A stretch of DNA of 64,000 nt, from NCBI GenBank assembly GCA_040386155.1, contig JAZKFZ010000003.1, positions 682,001 to 746,000 of the forward strand. Reading direction: 5' to 3'. The notes beneath the pieces are model-generated. The model had not been told where the DNA came from and searched no databases. It saw only the letters and a program-made list of their open reading frames with translations. Made by a program: the position numbers and the translations under genes. This DNA comes from M0103 sp040386155. GTDB lineage: Bacteria > Bacteroidota > Bacteroidia > Flavobacteriales_D > Crocinitomicaceae. Of the stretch, positions 1 to 8,488 are shown one piece after another; within the stretch, counting starts at the first letter, position 1; every line of letters starts with the position of its first letter.

Positions 1-19
1 AACCGTTTTTATTCTAACC

Positions 20-27
20 TATTTTTG
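20..27 (+). promoter_or_regulatory. -7 promoter box TATTTTTG
   Basis: This is an exact match to the Bacteroidota -7 consensus TAnnTTTG, 6 bases before the ATG of the first gene. It implies a very short leader. The -33 region lies outside the window. Confidence 0.5.
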
Positions 28-33
28 TCCTAG

Positions 34-909
34 ATGAAAAGAGATAAGGAAATAGATGCATTAGTTCGCTTGATGGAAGATCCTGATGAAATGATTTATC
101 AAAATGTAAAAGATAAATTATTTTCATTTGGTACTGAGATCATCCCTTTTCTTGAACATTCATGGGAAAATGAACAGTCAGGGTTGATTTTTCAGTCGCG
201 TATTGAAAATTTAATCCATGAAATTCAGTTCGATGAAACCAAAGCACAATTGTGCGATTGGGTGAATTCTGCAGAAAAAGACCTTTTAGTTGGAGCACTT
301 GTTATTTCAAAATACCAGTATCCGGGCATCAATGAAGTTCAAATTAAAGAGTTTATCTTTCAATTGCGCAGAGATGTTTGGTTAGAATTGAATGATTCTA
401 TGACTTCTTTTGAGATAGTTCACATTTTTAATCGAGTATTTTTTGGCTTGTATCATTTTCATGGCGACGCAAAAAACTACAATTCACCTGTTAATTCGTT
501 TCTGAATACGGTAATTGAATCGCGAAAAGGAAATCCCTTAAGTTTGTGTTTATTGTACAGTATTGTTGCGCAGAGTTTAGACATTCCAATCTATGGTGTA
601 AACCTACCTAATCATTTCATTCTTGCTTATATGGATGAAAATGGAACATCTAAATTTTTAGATCAAAAAATAGACTACGGCGTGTTGTTTTATGTCAATG
701 CTTTTTCAAAAGGAACTGTGTTTGGATCAAAGGAAATAAAAGAATTTCTTGACAGTTTGAATTTACCACATACCCGTCAGTATTTTGAGCCATGTTCCAA
801 TTCAGACATTTTAAGAAGAATGATTACCAACCTCATTTCATCTTTTCAGCAAGTAGGAAACTTAAACAAAGTGGAAGAATTAAATGAGTTGAGAAATTTA
901 ATTCCCTAA
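34..909 (+). CDS. Transglutaminase-like (SirB1/Transglut_core2 type) protein
   Basis: The 291-residue protein has no signal peptide and is probably cytoplasmic. The N-terminal ~130 residues are helical and HEAT-like. Residues about 145-230 carry the transglutaminase-like core: an ESRKGNPLSLCLLY stretch with the candidate nucleophile Cys172, then LPNHFILAY with His194. This is the pattern of the SirB1-type Transglut_core2 family. The substrate of such bacterial proteins is generally unknown. Its stop overlaps the dnaE stop by 4 bases (906-909) in convergent orientation with no terminator between. The ATG follows a TATTTTTG box directly. Family call fairly sure; function unknown. Confidence 0.75.
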   Translation: MKRDKEIDALVRLMEDPDEMIYQNVKDKLFSFGTEIIPFLEHSWENEQSGLIFQSRIENLIHEIQFDETKAQLCDWVNSAEKDLLVGALVISKYQYPGINEVQIKEFIFQLRRDVWLELNDSMTSFEIVHIFNRVFFGLYHFHGDAKNYNSPVNSFLNTVIESRKGNPLSLCLLYSIVAQSLDIPIYGVNLPNHFILAYMDENGTSKFLDQKIDYGVLFYVNAFSKGTVFGSKEIKEFLDSLNLPHTRQYFEPCSNSDILRRMITNLISSFQQVGNLNKVEELNELRNLIP

Positions 910-3900
910 TTCAGTTTATACTTCATCTCCATTCGATCTAACTGCTTTAACAATTCGTTACTAGGGTTCACTTTCATCGCTCGTGCATTCAGTTGTACTT
1001 CAATTTTTTCGAATTCATCAAACAAGGTAAACTTCAAAGGCACTTTCCCCTCATTGTTCAGCATCAACTTATGAAATTCACTGATATTTTTTTGTTCAAT
1101 TTGCTTCTGATTTAATCTAATCGTAAAAGATTTCGATCTGCTTTCGCGCACCTCACTAAGTAATTCAATTTTTGAGATATCAAATTCAATTTTGTTGTAA
1201 CGCTTATTAAGCACTACTTTTCCAGAAATTAAGACATAAATAGCCGGAACCACGAACTCTCTAAATTGTAAGTATTTTTCTCCAAATAGAAAAATTCGCT
1301 CCGTGTCAACATCATCTTCAACAGTAATAATTCCAAATGGATTTCCATTTTTATCTGTGCGATGTTCGGCAAAGGAAATTGACACAGCCATATTCAAATC
1401 TTTGCCCATCAATTGTTCTAAATTTTTCAAACTAGACACATTCGCATTGGTGAAGGATTCGATTTCAAGCCGATAATCGTCCAAGGGGTGACCAGAAATA
1501 TAGATTCCAATTACTTCTTTTTCGAGTCTTAATTGGTGAATATTGGTCCATTCTTCAGCTTTCGGAAAAGTGGGTTCGGAAATTTTAGATGCTCCACTAT
1601 CCCCACCAAAAAGGTTTACTTGCGAAGAATTCTCATCATCTTGCTGGGAAGCGCCGTATGCCATGATTTTTTCAAGAAAAATTTTTCCATTTTCTTCATG
1701 AAAGTACTGCGCTCGATGTGTATTTGTGAAGGAATCGAATCCACCTGATTTCACTAGTGATTCAAACACTTTTTTACTACAAACACGAAGGTTGATTCGT
1801 TTTGCAAAATCAAAGGCCGAGACAAAATTGCCATTTTCTTTACGTTCCGCAATAATTGCATCTACAGGTGCACTTCCAATCCCTTTAATAGCCCCCAAAC
1901 CAAAGCGGATATTATTATCTTTATTTACTGTAAAGTGATAATTTGATTCATTTACATCTGGTGGTAATACTTGAATTCCCATTCTGCGACATTCCTCCAT
2001 GAAAAAGGTCACATTTTTGAGATCACTCATGTTATTGGACAGTACAGAAGCCATATATTCAGGTCCGTAGTTAGCTTTCAAATACGCTGTTTGATAAGCA
2101 ACCCAAGCGTAGCAAGTAGAGTGAGATTTATTGAATGCATAGGATGCAAATGCTTCCCAATCTTTCCAAATTTTTTCCAATTTATCTTCAGGATGTCCTT
2201 TTGCTGCAGCTTGAGAGATGAATTTAGGTTTCATTTTATCCAACACATCTTTCTGTTTCTTCCCCATTGCCTTACGCAATGTATCGGCTTGTCCCTTAGT
2301 GAAATCAGCCAATTTTTGAGACAATAACATTACTTGCTCTTGATAGACAGTAATACCGTACGTTTCTTTGAGGTATTCTTCAGTGTCGGCGATATCATAA
2401 GTGATTGGCTCTTCCCCCAATTTACGTTTAATGAAAGATGGAATATATTCGATCGGACCAGGACGATACAAGGCATTCATGGCAATTAAATCCCCAAAAA
2501 CAGTGGGTTGTAAGTCTCGAAGATACTTTTGCATACCTGGAGATTCATACTGGAAGATTCCTATTGTTTCTCCACGCTGAAACAACTCGTACGTTTTTAA
2601 ATCATCATCTGGAAAATTATCTGGGTCTAATAAAACTCCATGTCGCTCTTTAATAATTCTGACACTGTCTTTTATCAATGTCAACGTTTTAAGTCCGAGG
2701 AAGTCCATTTTCAGCAAACCTGCCGCCTCTGCCACAGAGTTATCATACTGCGTGCAAAACATGTCAGAATTTTTGGCAGTTGTAACAGGAACAAAGTTGG
2801 TAATATCTTCAGGGGTAATAATGACACCACATGCGTGAATTCCAGTATTTCTCAGAGATCCTTCAATTTTTATCGCTTGATGAATCACTTTCGAAACCTT
2901 TGATTCTCCATAGGCCAAATTTCTTAATTCCTTTGCTTTGTCAAAATCTTCTTGTCGATCAAGTTTCTCCTTCAATTGGATATCACTCAAACCAAAAATT
3001 TTCTCAAGAGAAAGGTTTGGAATTAATTTAGCAATCCTGTCTGCTTCCTGCAATTCAAGATTTAACACCCTTGCAGCATCGCGAATAGACGATTTTGCAG
3101 CCATCGTTCCATAGGTCACAATTTGAGCAACCTGGTTTGCACCGTATTTCTTGATTACATAATCAATCACTCGACCTCTACCTTCATCATCAAAATCGAT
3201 ATCAATATCTGGCATTGAAACACGCTCTGGATTCAGAAAGCGCTCAAATAGTAGATCAAATTTAATCGGGTCGACATTGGTAATGCCGGTGCAATACGCC
3301 ACGGCAGAACCTGCTGCTGAACCACGGCCTGGACCAACTGAGACACCCATGTCCCGGGCTGCTTGACAAAAATCTTGTACAATTAAGAAATAACCAGGAT
3401 AGCCAGTATTTGCAATCGTTTGTAGTTCAAAATCGAGGCGCTCAGTGATGACATCTGTCAATTCGCCATAACGTTTGGCAGCTCCAACGTAGGATAGATG
3501 TCTCAAGAAATTATTTTCTCCGCGTTTACCCCCATCTTCCGCATCAAGTGCATCTTGAAATTCTTCAGGTATATCGAATGCGGGTAAGAGCACGTCACGT
3601 GCAAGACCATATTGCTCACATTTCGCAACAATTTCATCACTATTTTCGATAGCTGATGGGAGATCGAGAAACAATTCCTTCATTTCATTTTGATCCTTGA
3701 AATAATATTCATTGTTTTCAAGTCCATAACGAAATCCTCTTCCTCTTCCCTTTGGCGTCTCCACTAACTCACCATCACGAATACAAAGAAGGACATCGTG
3801 CGAGGGAGCATCTTCTTGCTCTAAATAAAAGGTGTTATTCGTTGCAACAATTTTAACGTCATGTTTTTTAGAAAATCGAAGTAAGGTTTCATTCACACGA

Positions 3901-5267
3901 TCTTCGTTTTCTTGTCCGTGACGCATGATTTCCAAGTAAAAATCGTCTCCAAATTTTTCTTTCCACCAAAGCAATGAGTTCTCTGCTTGCACTTCACCAA
4001 CATTCAGAATTAAATTAGGAATTTCTCCATTCAAATTTCCTGATAAGACAATTAGATCTTCTTTGTATTGGTCAATTGCATTTTTATCGATGCGTGGAAT
4101 GTAATAGAACCCTTTTGTGAATGCAATTGACGATAATTTAATTAAATTTTGATAGCCATTTTTGTTTTTCGCTAACAAAACTACTTGTGCACCATTGTCT
4201 TTGGTTGTTTTATCTTCTAAATTTCTACACACATTGAATTCACATCCAATGATTGGTTTTAGCGGTTTTTTAGTAAATGGCACCCCCTCTTCTGCTGCCT
4301 TTTCTGCTTCTGCTTTTAATGATTTATTGTAATCAGCTATCGCCTTTTCAAAATGAAATGCCGCCATCATATTTCCAGTGTCGGTAAGCGCTACCGCTGG
4401 CATATTTAAACTTGCCGCCTTTTGAATTAATGGTTTCACTCCAATGGTTGATTGAAGAACTGAGTATTGCGTATGATTGTGTAAGTGCGAAAAATTTACT
4501 GCTGCTAAACGCTTTCTTGCTTCGTTTAAATTGGCATTTTGGTCGCTTGAACTGCCTTGTGATTGCTGTTTAAGTTTTGTGCTTTCTTCCTTAAGGTTGA
4601 GATGCTTTATACCCCAAGTACCGATTGGAGCTGGATGAAATTCTTTAAAATTTTGGATATAGCTTCCACCCTGTTGTAATTGCTCTTCTGTAAATTCTTC
4701 CGTACGAATCAACTCCAAAAAACAACGTGTTGTAGCCTCGACATCCGCCGTTGCATTGTGTGCTTCATCAAATTTTGCTTGAAATAAAAATTCATGCAAT
4801 TCAGAAAGCGTTGGAAGTTTGAATTTCCCACCACGACCGCCAGGTAATTTACATAAAAGCGCCGTTTGTTCAGTACAAGTGTCGAGCACTGGTAAACTGG
4901 AAATCTCAATATCATCTTGTAGGCGAACGAATTCACAACCAGTTACCTTTAAATCGAAACCGACATTATGTCCGACAACAAATTTTGCTAATCCAAGTGC
5001 GCGTTTAAAATCGTTCAGCACCACCTCAAGAGGTTCACCATATTGATAAGCCAAATCAGTAGAAATTCCATGAATTCGCTCTGCATCAAAAGGAATATCA
5101 AAACCATCAGGTTTTACCAAAAAGTCTTTATGTTCAATTAATTCACCATTTTCACCATGCAATTGCCAAGCAATCTGTACGATACGTGGCCAGTTGGAAG
5201 TGTCTGTTATTGGGGCATTCCAATCTCGTGGTAATCCGGTAGTTTCCGTATCAAAAATGATGTACAT
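906..5267 (-). CDS. dnaE: DNA polymerase III alpha subunit with N-terminal 3'-5' exonuclease domain
   Basis: The replicative polymerase alpha subunit, 1453 residues, about 290 longer than E. coli DnaE. Residues 1-195 form a DEDDh exonuclease: FDTETTG (D6, E8), HNVGFD (D105) and HNATAD (H170, D175), so all catalytic residues are present. A linker leads to the PHP domain (HLHNHTQYS near residue 260), then the polymerase core with GPGRGSAAGSAVAY and the catalytic PDIDIDFDDEGR. HhH and OB-fold regions follow. The exonuclease precedes PHP rather than being inserted in it as in PolC. Proofreading may thus be built into the polymerase chain (inference). ATG start; no clear promoter seen. Confidence 0.97.
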   Translation of the reverse strand: MYIIFDTETTGLPRDWNAPITDTSNWPRIVQIAWQLHGENGELIEHKDFLVKPDGFDIPFDAERIHGISTDLAYQYGEPLEVVLNDFKRALGLAKFVVGHNVGFDLKVTGCEFVRLQDDIEISSLPVLDTCTEQTALLCKLPGGRGGKFKLPTLSELHEFLFQAKFDEAHNATADVEATTRCFLELIRTEEFTEEQLQQGGSYIQNFKEFHPAPIGTWGIKHLNLKEESTKLKQQSQGSSSDQNANLNEARKRLAAVNFSHLHNHTQYSVLQSTIGVKPLIQKAASLNMPAVALTDTGNMMAAFHFEKAIADYNKSLKAEAEKAAEEGVPFTKKPLKPIIGCEFNVCRNLEDKTTKDNGAQVVLLAKNKNGYQNLIKLSSIAFTKGFYYIPRIDKNAIDQYKEDLIVLSGNLNGEIPNLILNVGEVQAENSLLWWKEKFGDDFYLEIMRHGQENEDRVNETLLRFSKKHDVKIVATNNTFYLEQEDAPSHDVLLCIRDGELVETPKGRGRGFRYGLENNEYYFKDQNEMKELFLDLPSAIENSDEIVAKCEQYGLARDVLLPAFDIPEEFQDALDAEDGGKRGENNFLRHLSYVGAAKRYGELTDVITERLDFELQTIANTGYPGYFLIVQDFCQAARDMGVSVGPGRGSAAGSAVAYCTGITNVDPIKFDLLFERFLNPERVSMPDIDIDFDDEGRGRVIDYVIKKYGANQVAQIVTYGTMAAKSSIRDAARVLNLELQEADRIAKLIPNLSLEKIFGLSDIQLKEKLDRQEDFDKAKELRNLAYGESKVSKVIHQAIKIEGSLRNTGIHACGVIITPEDITNFVPVTTAKNSDMFCTQYDNSVAEAAGLLKMDFLGLKTLTLIKDSVRIIKERHGVLLDPDNFPDDDLKTYELFQRGETIGIFQYESPGMQKYLRDLQPTVFGDLIAMNALYRPGPIEYIPSFIKRKLGEEPITYDIADTEEYLKETYGITVYQEQVMLLSQKLADFTKGQADTLRKAMGKKQKDVLDKMKPKFISQAAAKGHPEDKLEKIWKDWEAFASYAFNKSHSTCYAWVAYQTAYLKANYGPEYMASVLSNNMSDLKNVTFFMEECRRMGIQVLPPDVNESNYHFTVNKDNNIRFGLGAIKGIGSAPVDAIIAERKENGNFVSAFDFAKRINLRVCSKKVFESLVKSGGFDSFTNTHRAQYFHEENGKIFLEKIMAYGASQQDDENSSQVNLFGGDSGASKISEPTFPKAEEWTNIHQLRLEKEVIGIYISGHPLDDYRLEIESFTNANVSSLKNLEQLMGKDLNMAVSISFAEHRTDKNGNPFGIITVEDDVDTERIFLFGEKYLQFREFVVPAIYVLISGKVVLNKRYNKIEFDISKIELLSEVRESRSKSFTIRLNQKQIEQKNISEFHKLMLNNEGKVPLKFTLFDEFEKIEVQLNARAMKVNPSNELLKQLDRMEMKYKLN

Positions 5268-5361
5268 GCGGTGGAAAAATTTGAACTATAAAATTACAAA
5301 ACACAGTCCAAAAATGGAAGTCTAAGTTTTCAACAACCTATTTTTTTGGCAAAAAAAAAGC

Positions 5362-5381
5362 CCTTCCAATTCAATGGAAGG
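5362..5381 (-). terminator. Rho-independent terminator after DUF1573 cluster
   Basis: A CCTTCCA/TGGAAGG stem with a 6-base loop, extended by AAG/CTT across one mismatch. Read on the minus strand it is followed by nine T (A-run 5351-5359). It lies just downstream of the last DUF1573 gene. Confidence 0.85.
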
Positions 5382-5404
5382 ACTTTCAAACTTATTATTT
5401 AATC

Positions 5405-5824
5405 TTAATGAGTTGGCGCTGGAGCAGTACCTGGTGCAGGTGTTGTTGTTCCTTCTGGAGCCAAAACAATTCCGTGAATGTTTACGACTTTAGTTGGTTC
5501 AGTAATCGCATTTGTTGTGATAGTTACTGACTTATTAAATTCACCTGTACGCATTGTATCGTAGTGAACTTTCATTTTAGTAGACTTTCCTGGAGCGATT
5601 GGATCCTGAGAATATTCAGGAACTGTACAACCACATGATCCTTTAGCACCTGTAATGATTAAAGGCTCTGTACCTGTGTTTGTGATTTCAAAATAGCAAT
5701 TTCCATCAGCTGCATTTTTGATTGTTCCGTACTCATGTGTAGTTTTGTCAACTTTAATTTCTTGTGCATTTGAATATGTCACAGAAACTAACAACATTGC
5801 GATAGCATAGATTGATTTTTTCAT
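5405..5824 (-). CDS. DUF1573 secreted protein, copy 3
   Basis: 139 residues with an N-terminal signal peptide ending in SNAQ. The mature part is one Ig/ASH-like DUF1573 domain with the family signature GSCGCTVPEY followed by IAPGKS, including a Cys-x-Cys pair. A Pro/Thr/Ala-rich tail (TTTPAPGTAPAPTH) ends the protein. It is the last of three tandem DUF1573 genes (22-base gap from the one before). Most similar by eye to copy 1 (GSCGCTVPEW, KSVTITTNA/KSVTITSNA), so these two look like a duplication. Function of the family is not established. Confidence 0.85.
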   Translation of the reverse strand: MKKSIYAIAMLLVSVTYSNAQEIKVDKTTHEYGTIKNAADGNCYFEITNTGTEPLIITGAKGSCGCTVPEYSQDPIAPGKSTKMKVHYDTMRTGEFNKSVTITTNAITEPTKVVNIHGIVLAPEGTTTPAPGTAPAPTH

Positions 5825-5845
5825 TTTTTTAAATTTTATAGTTTA

Positions 5846-6217
5846 CTACTTGGGTTCTACATATACTTTGAATCGAATTTTTTCTACTTTTTTCTTCGTA
5901 TTAACATTCAATTCTATTGTTCTGTCTTGGTAAAATGACCTCCCTTCGGTGTCGAATGTTACTTTAATAACACCTTTCTGACCTGGAGCGATCGGTTGTT
6001 TTGGAACTTCTACTTTTGTACAGGTACATTGCACTGAATAACCTGTAAATATAAGTGGCTCCGTTCCGTTATTTACAAAAGAAAAATCGTGTTTAAGAAC
6101 AGTTCCTTCGTTTGTATTTGGAAACTTATACGTCGATTCTAGCGCAACGAACTCCGCCTTTTGCGCTGAGCAAAAGACGGTAGTCATTACCAATGCTATC
6201 ATCGAAATTATTCGCAT
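5846..6217 (-). CDS. DUF1573 secreted protein, copy 2
   Basis: 123 residues with signal peptide (MRIISMIALVMTTVFCSAQ). A single DUF1573 domain in which the signature is VQCTCTKVEVPKQPIAPGQ, keeping the Cys-x-Cys pair but diverging elsewhere from its neighbours. Its ATG overlaps the stop of the upstream gene in a TAATG junction at 6217, which indicates translational coupling. It lacks the low-complexity tail of the other two copies. Its divergence argues that it is not a recent duplicate. Confidence 0.85.
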   Translation of the reverse strand: MRIISMIALVMTTVFCSAQKAEFVALESTYKFPNTNEGTVLKHDFSFVNNGTEPLIFTGYSVQCTCTKVEVPKQPIAPGQKGVIKVTFDTEGRSFYQDRTIELNVNTKKKVEKIRFKVYVEPK

Positions 6218-6660
6218 TAATTATTTGTTGGAGCGCCTGTTGTGTTCACTGGTGAAGCACCTTCTGGAGCTGGCAATACATTTCCTTTGATACGGATAAT
6301 TTTCGTAGGCTCGTTTACCGCGTTTGATGTAATGGTAACGCTTTTATTAATTGCACCTGGACGTTTTGTATCATATTTAACTTTAATAGATCCTTTAGCT
6401 CCTGGAGCAATTGGCTCTTTCGACCATTCTGGAACTGTACATCCACAAGATCCTTTCGCATTCGAAATAATCAAGGGCTCATTTCCTGTGTTTTTGAATT
6501 CAAAAGTACAAGACCCATCAGCACCATACTTGATTGTGCCATAATCATGTGTTTCTTTCGAAAATTCGATTTTTGCGCCTGTTTCGATTTGAGCTGTTGC
6601 GTTGTTAAAAGCAACTAGAGAAACAAACATTACTGCTAAAGAGAACAATACCTTTTTCAT
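6217..6660 (-). CDS. DUF1573 secreted protein, copy 1
   Basis: 147 residues with a signal peptide ending near NATAQ. One DUF1573 domain with GSCGCTVPEWSKEPIAPGAK and a C-terminal tail rich in Pro, Gly, Thr and Asn. First gene of the three-gene operon, downstream of a TAACTTTG promoter box. Family members are widespread in Bacteroidota as exported proteins of unknown role. The Cys-x-Cys motif could form a disulfide or bind metal (speculative). Confidence 0.87.
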   Translation of the reverse strand: MKKVLFSLAVMFVSLVAFNNATAQIETGAKIEFSKETHDYGTIKYGADGSCTFEFKNTGNEPLIISNAKGSCGCTVPEWSKEPIAPGAKGSIKVKYDTKRPGAINKSVTITSNAVNEPTKIIRIKGNVLPAPEGASPVNTTGAPTNN

Positions 6661-6681
6661 AATAATTAAGTTTTATACAGC

Positions 6682-6689
6682 CAAAGTTA
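6682..6689 (-). promoter_or_regulatory. -7 box TAACTTTG for the DUF1573 operon
   Basis: An exact TAnnTTTG on the minus strand, 21 bases upstream of the copy-1 start codon. No convincing -33 TTG at the usual spacing was found. Confidence 0.5.
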
Positions 6690-6746
6690 TAGCAATAGTT
6701 GTACCCAGAATTCTATTTAACAGATTGTTAACAGCGAACAGATTTT

Positions 6747-7271
6747 TTATTCTTGCACGTCTTGAATTTTGATAAACTCATTAAGTGTTAAATGATTGTT
6801 TTTCAATCGATAAACGATTTGTTTTCTCGCATCCTTATCAAAATTAGGATTCTCGGAAAGCAACAAATTATAATAGTATCTCACTTTTGCGGAATCTCTC
6901 GGTTCAATCAAATAATCATAATTTGTTGCTTGTGATTCTAGCACCATCGCACGGTTAATGTACTTAGGATACTTCTCAATAATAAGATCTGCCAATTTAG
7001 CTGATTTCACATACAGTCCAATTCCTGAATACACCATATGCGCTTTGTCAAGGTATGCAGGAGCTTGCTCATCCTCAGGAAATTTTTCTTGATATGATAG
7101 ATACATATTCGCAAGTGCTAATTTGGGGGCTGATAAAGCACTTGGATTTTTCCGCAAAGAATCTTCCATCGAAGTGATTTTATTTTGCAGTTCTACCTTC
7201 GCTCCTCCTTCTGGAGTTGAACAAGCACTTAGCAGCAATGTTAGTAGCAAGGAAAAGTAAATGATCTTCAT
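6747..7271 (-). CDS. Lipoprotein with TPR-like helices
   Basis: 174 residues. The N-terminus is a lipoprotein signal with lipobox LLSAC (Cys17). The mature part is helical, with periodicity like short TPR repeats (ALANMYLSYQEKFPEDEQAPAYL, SGIGLYVKSAKLADLIIEKYP), suggesting an envelope scaffold protein. Its ATG overlaps the def stop in TAATG, so the two genes form a coupled operon. No catalytic motif; specific function unknown. Confidence 0.65.
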   Translation of the reverse strand: MKIIYFSLLLTLLLSACSTPEGGAKVELQNKITSMEDSLRKNPSALSAPKLALANMYLSYQEKFPEDEQAPAYLDKAHMVYSGIGLYVKSAKLADLIIEKYPKYINRAMVLESQATNYDYLIEPRDSAKVRYYYNLLLSENPNFDKDARKQIVYRLKNNHLTLNEFIKIQDVQE

Positions 7272-7870
7272 TATCTTCGTTTGACAGTTGGAAAACGCAT
7301 TTTATAATCTACATCGATAATTCCTTTTGAAATATTGACCAATTTCTTTGTAAGCAGGCGTTTTTTTAGAGGTGAAAGTTTGTCTGTAAACAAAACTCCT
7401 TCCACGTGATCATATTCGTGCTGAATAATTCTTGCTTTATAACCTTCAAAGACTTCATCATGAAAATTCCAATTCTCATCATAATAGGTGATGCGAATTT
7501 TTTCTTTTCTAAACACCTCTTCTCTTATTTTCGGAATCGACAAGCAACCTTCGGAAAATCCCCATTCCTCACCTGTTTCTTCTTCTATGATAGGATTAAT
7601 AAAGACTTGCTTCCAACCTTGCATACCAACAGCACGAGGATCTGGTTCGAATTCTTCTTCCGAAGGATCATCAGCAAATGGAGTTCCATCAACGATAAAA
7701 AGTCGAATAGAATGTCCAACTTGTGGTGCAGCCAAACCAACGCCTTGCGCACCGTACATGGTTTCAAACATGTTGGCTAGCAATGGCTTTAGATCCTGAT
7801 AATCCTTATCGATTTCTACTGCTTCTTTTTTTAAAACTGGATCGCCATATGCGACAATTGGTAAGATCAT
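7271..7870 (-). CDS. def: Peptide deformylase
   Basis: Removes the formyl group from the N-terminal methionine of nascent proteins. The three family motifs are intact: GVGLAAPQVG, EGCLS (metal-binding Cys) and QHEYDH (HExxH metal site plus catalytic Glu). At 199 residues it is slightly longer than typical, with an acidic insertion after the first motif (DPSEEEFEPDP). It lies downstream of ruvX with a 42-base gap that contains its own TAATTTTG box, and is coupled to the downstream lipoprotein. Confidence 0.97.
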   Translation of the reverse strand: MILPIVAYGDPVLKKEAVEIDKDYQDLKPLLANMFETMYGAQGVGLAAPQVGHSIRLFIVDGTPFADDPSEEEFEPDPRAVGMQGWKQVFINPIIEEETGEEWGFSEGCLSIPKIREEVFRKEKIRITYYDENWNFHDEVFEGYKARIIQHEYDHVEGVLFTDKLSPLKKRLLTKKLVNISKGIIDVDYKMRFPTVKRR

Positions 7871-7886
7871 TCCGACTTTTTTTATG

Positions 7887-7894
7887 CAAAATTA
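7887..7894 (-). promoter_or_regulatory. -7 box TAATTTTG for def
   Basis: An exact TAnnTTTG on the minus strand, 16 bases before the def ATG, in the ruvX-def gap. It gives def a promoter independent of ruvX. Confidence 0.5.
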
Positions 7895-7912
7895 GGCAAA
7901 ATTGAAGCATTA

Positions 7913-8326
7913 TTAAAACCTAGCATCCAAATAATTCTGAAGAAGAATTGCAGCGCTCACTTTATCAATAGTTGCTTTATCAGCTCGTTGCTTCTTTGAA
8001 AGACCACCTGCGATCATTGCGCTAAATGCCATTTTGGAAGTAAATCGCTCATCGAGTAACACAGTTTCTACTGAAGGAAACTGCTTATCCAAGGCCTCTT
8101 TCAGAAAATACACATTCTGCGTGATATCGGTATCTGTGTTGTCGAGATTTTTTGGTAATCCTAACACAAAAGTATCCAATTGATTTTGTTCCACTAACAC
8201 TTTTAATCGAGCCATTAAATCTCCACTGTTCACTGTTTCAAGCGGAGAAGCGATGATATTAGAAGTATCTGTGATTGCCAATCCAGTTCGTTTTAAACCA
8301 AAATCAATAGCTAATTTTCTACCCAT
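7913..8326 (-). CDS. ruvX: Holliday junction resolvase-like protein RuvX (YqgF)
   Basis: 137 residues, the normal size for the YqgF/RuvX RNase H-fold family (putative resolvase, also implicated in 16S rRNA 5' processing in E. coli). The motifs are in place: AIDFGLKRTGLA with the first catalytic Asp, LDERFTSKMA with the DER-T motif, and DKVSAAILLQNYLD with the C-terminal catalytic Asp. It is transcribed away from dapD, and its promoter box sits inside the left arm of the 8328-8476 inverted repeat. Confidence 0.95.
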   Translation of the reverse strand: MGRKLAIDFGLKRTGLAITDTSNIIASPLETVNSGDLMARLKVLVEQNQLDTFVLGLPKNLDNTDTDITQNVYFLKEALDKQFPSVETVLLDERFTSKMAFSAMIAGGLSKKQRADKATIDKVSAAILLQNYLDARF

Positions 8327-8327
8327 A

Positions 8328-8476
8328 TTGCAAAGATAGCTATTTAGACAAAAGACTCGCTGCGCTGTTAGACAAAAGACTTAAAGACTAGATTACTGTA
8401 AATAACTAATCTTTAAGTCTTTTAGCGAAGCGGTCTTTTGTCTTGATGTCTTTTGTCTAAATAGCTATCTTTGCAA
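8328..8476. repeat. 29-bp perfect inverted repeat carrying divergent promoters
   Basis: Left arm 8328-8356 and right arm 8448-8476 are exact reverse complements over 29 bases. Each arm contains the -7 box TATCTTTG pointing outward: minus strand 8331-8338 for ruvX, plus strand 8466-8473 for dapD. The 91-base interior holds further partly palindromic copies of the words GACAAAAGAC and CTTAAAGAC around 8371-8440, so the whole intergenic region can fold into a long imperfect hairpin. Confidence 0.9.
8466..8473 (+). promoter_or_regulatory. -7 box TATCTTTG for dapD
   Basis: An exact TAnnTTTG with a TTG 20 bases upstream (8443-8445) at about -33. The ATG at 8489 follows after 15 bases. The TTG inside this box is in frame with dapD and could be mistaken for a start. 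Confidence 0.65.
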
Positions 8477-8488
8477 AAAAAACATTCT

